Source: Flammeovirgaceae bacterium
GTDB taxonomy: Bacteria > Bacteroidota > Bacteroidia > Cytophagales > Cyclobacteriaceae
Direction of reading: 5' to 3'
NCBI GenBank assembly: GCA_003229495.1
Contig: QIEB01000347.1
Span: 1-6,753 of the forward strand
Length of the DNA stretch: 6,753 nt
The notes beneath the pieces are model-generated. The model did no database searches. It was not told where the DNA came from and saw only the letters and a list, made by a program, of their open reading frames with translations. Shown one piece after another: positions 6,030 to 6,753 of the stretch (position 1 is its first letter; each line of letters starts with the position of its first letter). A program made the translations under genes and the position numbers.

Positions 6030-6753
6030 TTACAGGTGCTTCTCAGCAAAATTCAAATACTGCTCCCAGTCATATTCGGTAAGTGCATGCTCCCCAGTAC
6101 GAATATGATATCCCTGTTTGCCAGTCTTGACCGGGGTATCGATCGAAGGTAATTCAACACTTTTCAGGGATTCAAATCCATAAAGCTCATACACCGGACC
6201 TGCAAGAAAAAGTGAAGTGTATTCTCCCTTTGGGTCAGCCCACTGATCATCCTGTGCGCTGGCCACATAAACAGGCCTGGGAGCCATTAGCGCTATAAGC
6301 ATATGCTGGTCAAGGGGCAGATCGTCTTCCTTGCCGTTGTATTGATGAAAATTCTTGCAGAACCAGTGTGGGAAACTGGTATTGATCACCTCAACAGTTT
6401 CCCCTATCCGTCTCCTTGACAGGGCTGCTCCTCCGCACCCGGAATCGTTGGAAATAACCAAAGCGAAACGCTGATCTATGGCTCCCGCCCACAGAGAGGT
6501 TTTACCAAGTCTGGAATGCCCGATCACAGCAACTCTCTGATTGTCGATTCTTTTATCAGTTTCAAGATAATCCATGGCCCGCGACAAGCCCCAGGCCCAG
6601 GCCGCAATAGTACCCCATTCATCAGCACCAGGGCGAGTGGCGACCAAGGCATGGACTCCATTCATAAAGCCATCATCAAAATCGGGGTCAATATCCCCGC
6701 AGTGGATGGTGGCCAACCCATATCCTTTTTCCAGGATCAAGTCAAGGGGCCAG
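6030..6753 (-). CDS. CE15-type glucuronoyl esterase (4-O-methyl-glucuronoyl methylesterase-like), 5' partial
   Basis: The frame is open to the right edge: the codons before the apparent TTG start at 6740 read W-P-L-D and continue the protein, so only the C-terminal ~240 residues are visible. The nucleophile elbow 'GHSRLGK' (6501-6521) with '[12 protein letters not shown]' and then '[14 protein letters not shown]' is the bacterial CE15 signature. 'FPHWFCKNF', '[18 protein letters not shown]' and the terminal '[19 protein letters not shown]' also fit. CE15 enzymes cut esters between glucuronic acid in xylan or related polymers and lignin or small alcohols, outside the cytoplasm. Serine of GHSRLGK is the nucleophile; a histidine near the end (6087-6089 or 6105-6107) is the likely base. 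The fungal acid position 'QESG' reads 'NDSG' here (6438-6452), and 'DDQW' (about 6240-6255) gives alternative acids. The signal peptide is out of view. General acetylxylan esterase annotation is the main alternative. Confidence 0.82.
   Translation of the reverse strand, partial: WPLDLILEKGYGLATIHCGDIDPDFDDGFMNGVHALVATRPGADEWGTIAAWAWGLSRAMDYLETDKRIDNQRVAVIGHSRLGKTSLWAGAIDQRFALVISNDSGCGGAALSRRRIGETVEVINTSFPHWFCKNFHQYNGKEDDLPLDQHMLIALMAPRPVYVASAQDDQWADPKGEYTSLFLAGPVYELYGFESLKSVELPSIDTPVKTGKQGYHIRTGEHALTEYDWEQYLNFAEKHL

Noticed and set aside
5935..6040. Open frame on the minus strand after the esterase stop, ending in '...VRGTEQVPDGSKK'
   Set aside because: It is about 36 codons with an in-frame ATG only 17 codons before the stop, and has no family resemblance. 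The esterase ends normally ('FAEKHL'), so this is not a frameshifted extension.

Overview
The window looks like chromosomal DNA of a heterotrophic Bacteroidota, probably a marine or soil Cytophagia/Cytophagales-type bacterium. The evidence is moderate GC, A-rich leaders without clear Shine-Dalgarno sequences, paired DUF4136 proteins, and polysaccharide-related secreted proteins. No tRNA, rRNA, CRISPR array, insertion sequence or phage gene is visible. The taxonomic call is inference from protein style only.

Layout. At the left edge (plus strand) is the 3' end of a secreted right-handed beta-helix-type protein. It converges on a minus-strand block across a 261-bp spacer. That spacer holds a 21-codon, protein-like fragment resembling the first residues of DUF4242 proteins, a short perfect inverted repeat and a run of G-tracts on the minus strand. 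The minus-strand block, in transcription order, is: two tandem paralogous secreted DUF4136 proteins (5870-5340 and 5300-4785), a large c-type-heme lipoprotein of PSCyt1-PSCyt2-PSD1 (DUF1549/DUF1553) architecture (4739-1956), and a Tat-exported DUF1501 protein of the alkaline phosphatase/sulfatase-like fold (1948-485). Gaps are 39, 45 and 7 bp, so the four genes are probably one transcript. Upstream, after 159 bp, lies the 3' part of a CE15-type glucuronoyl esterase that runs off the right edge.

How the genes may work together. All five substantial products, and probably the beta-helix protein, act outside the cytoplasm. PSD1 cytochromes and DUF1501 proteins form a well-known gene pair in Planctomycetes, Verrucomicrobia and Bacteroidota, but their reaction has not been settled. 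The flanking glucuronoyl esterase and beta-helix protein suggest use of a uronic-acid-containing polysaccharide. The heme lipoprotein carries a beta-sandwich insert resembling a CBM6 carbohydrate-binding module, which fits that idea. The least familiar feature is the close linkage of two DUF4136 proteins to the PSD1/DUF1501 pair. Whether this is a conserved functional unit can only be settled by comparative genomics.
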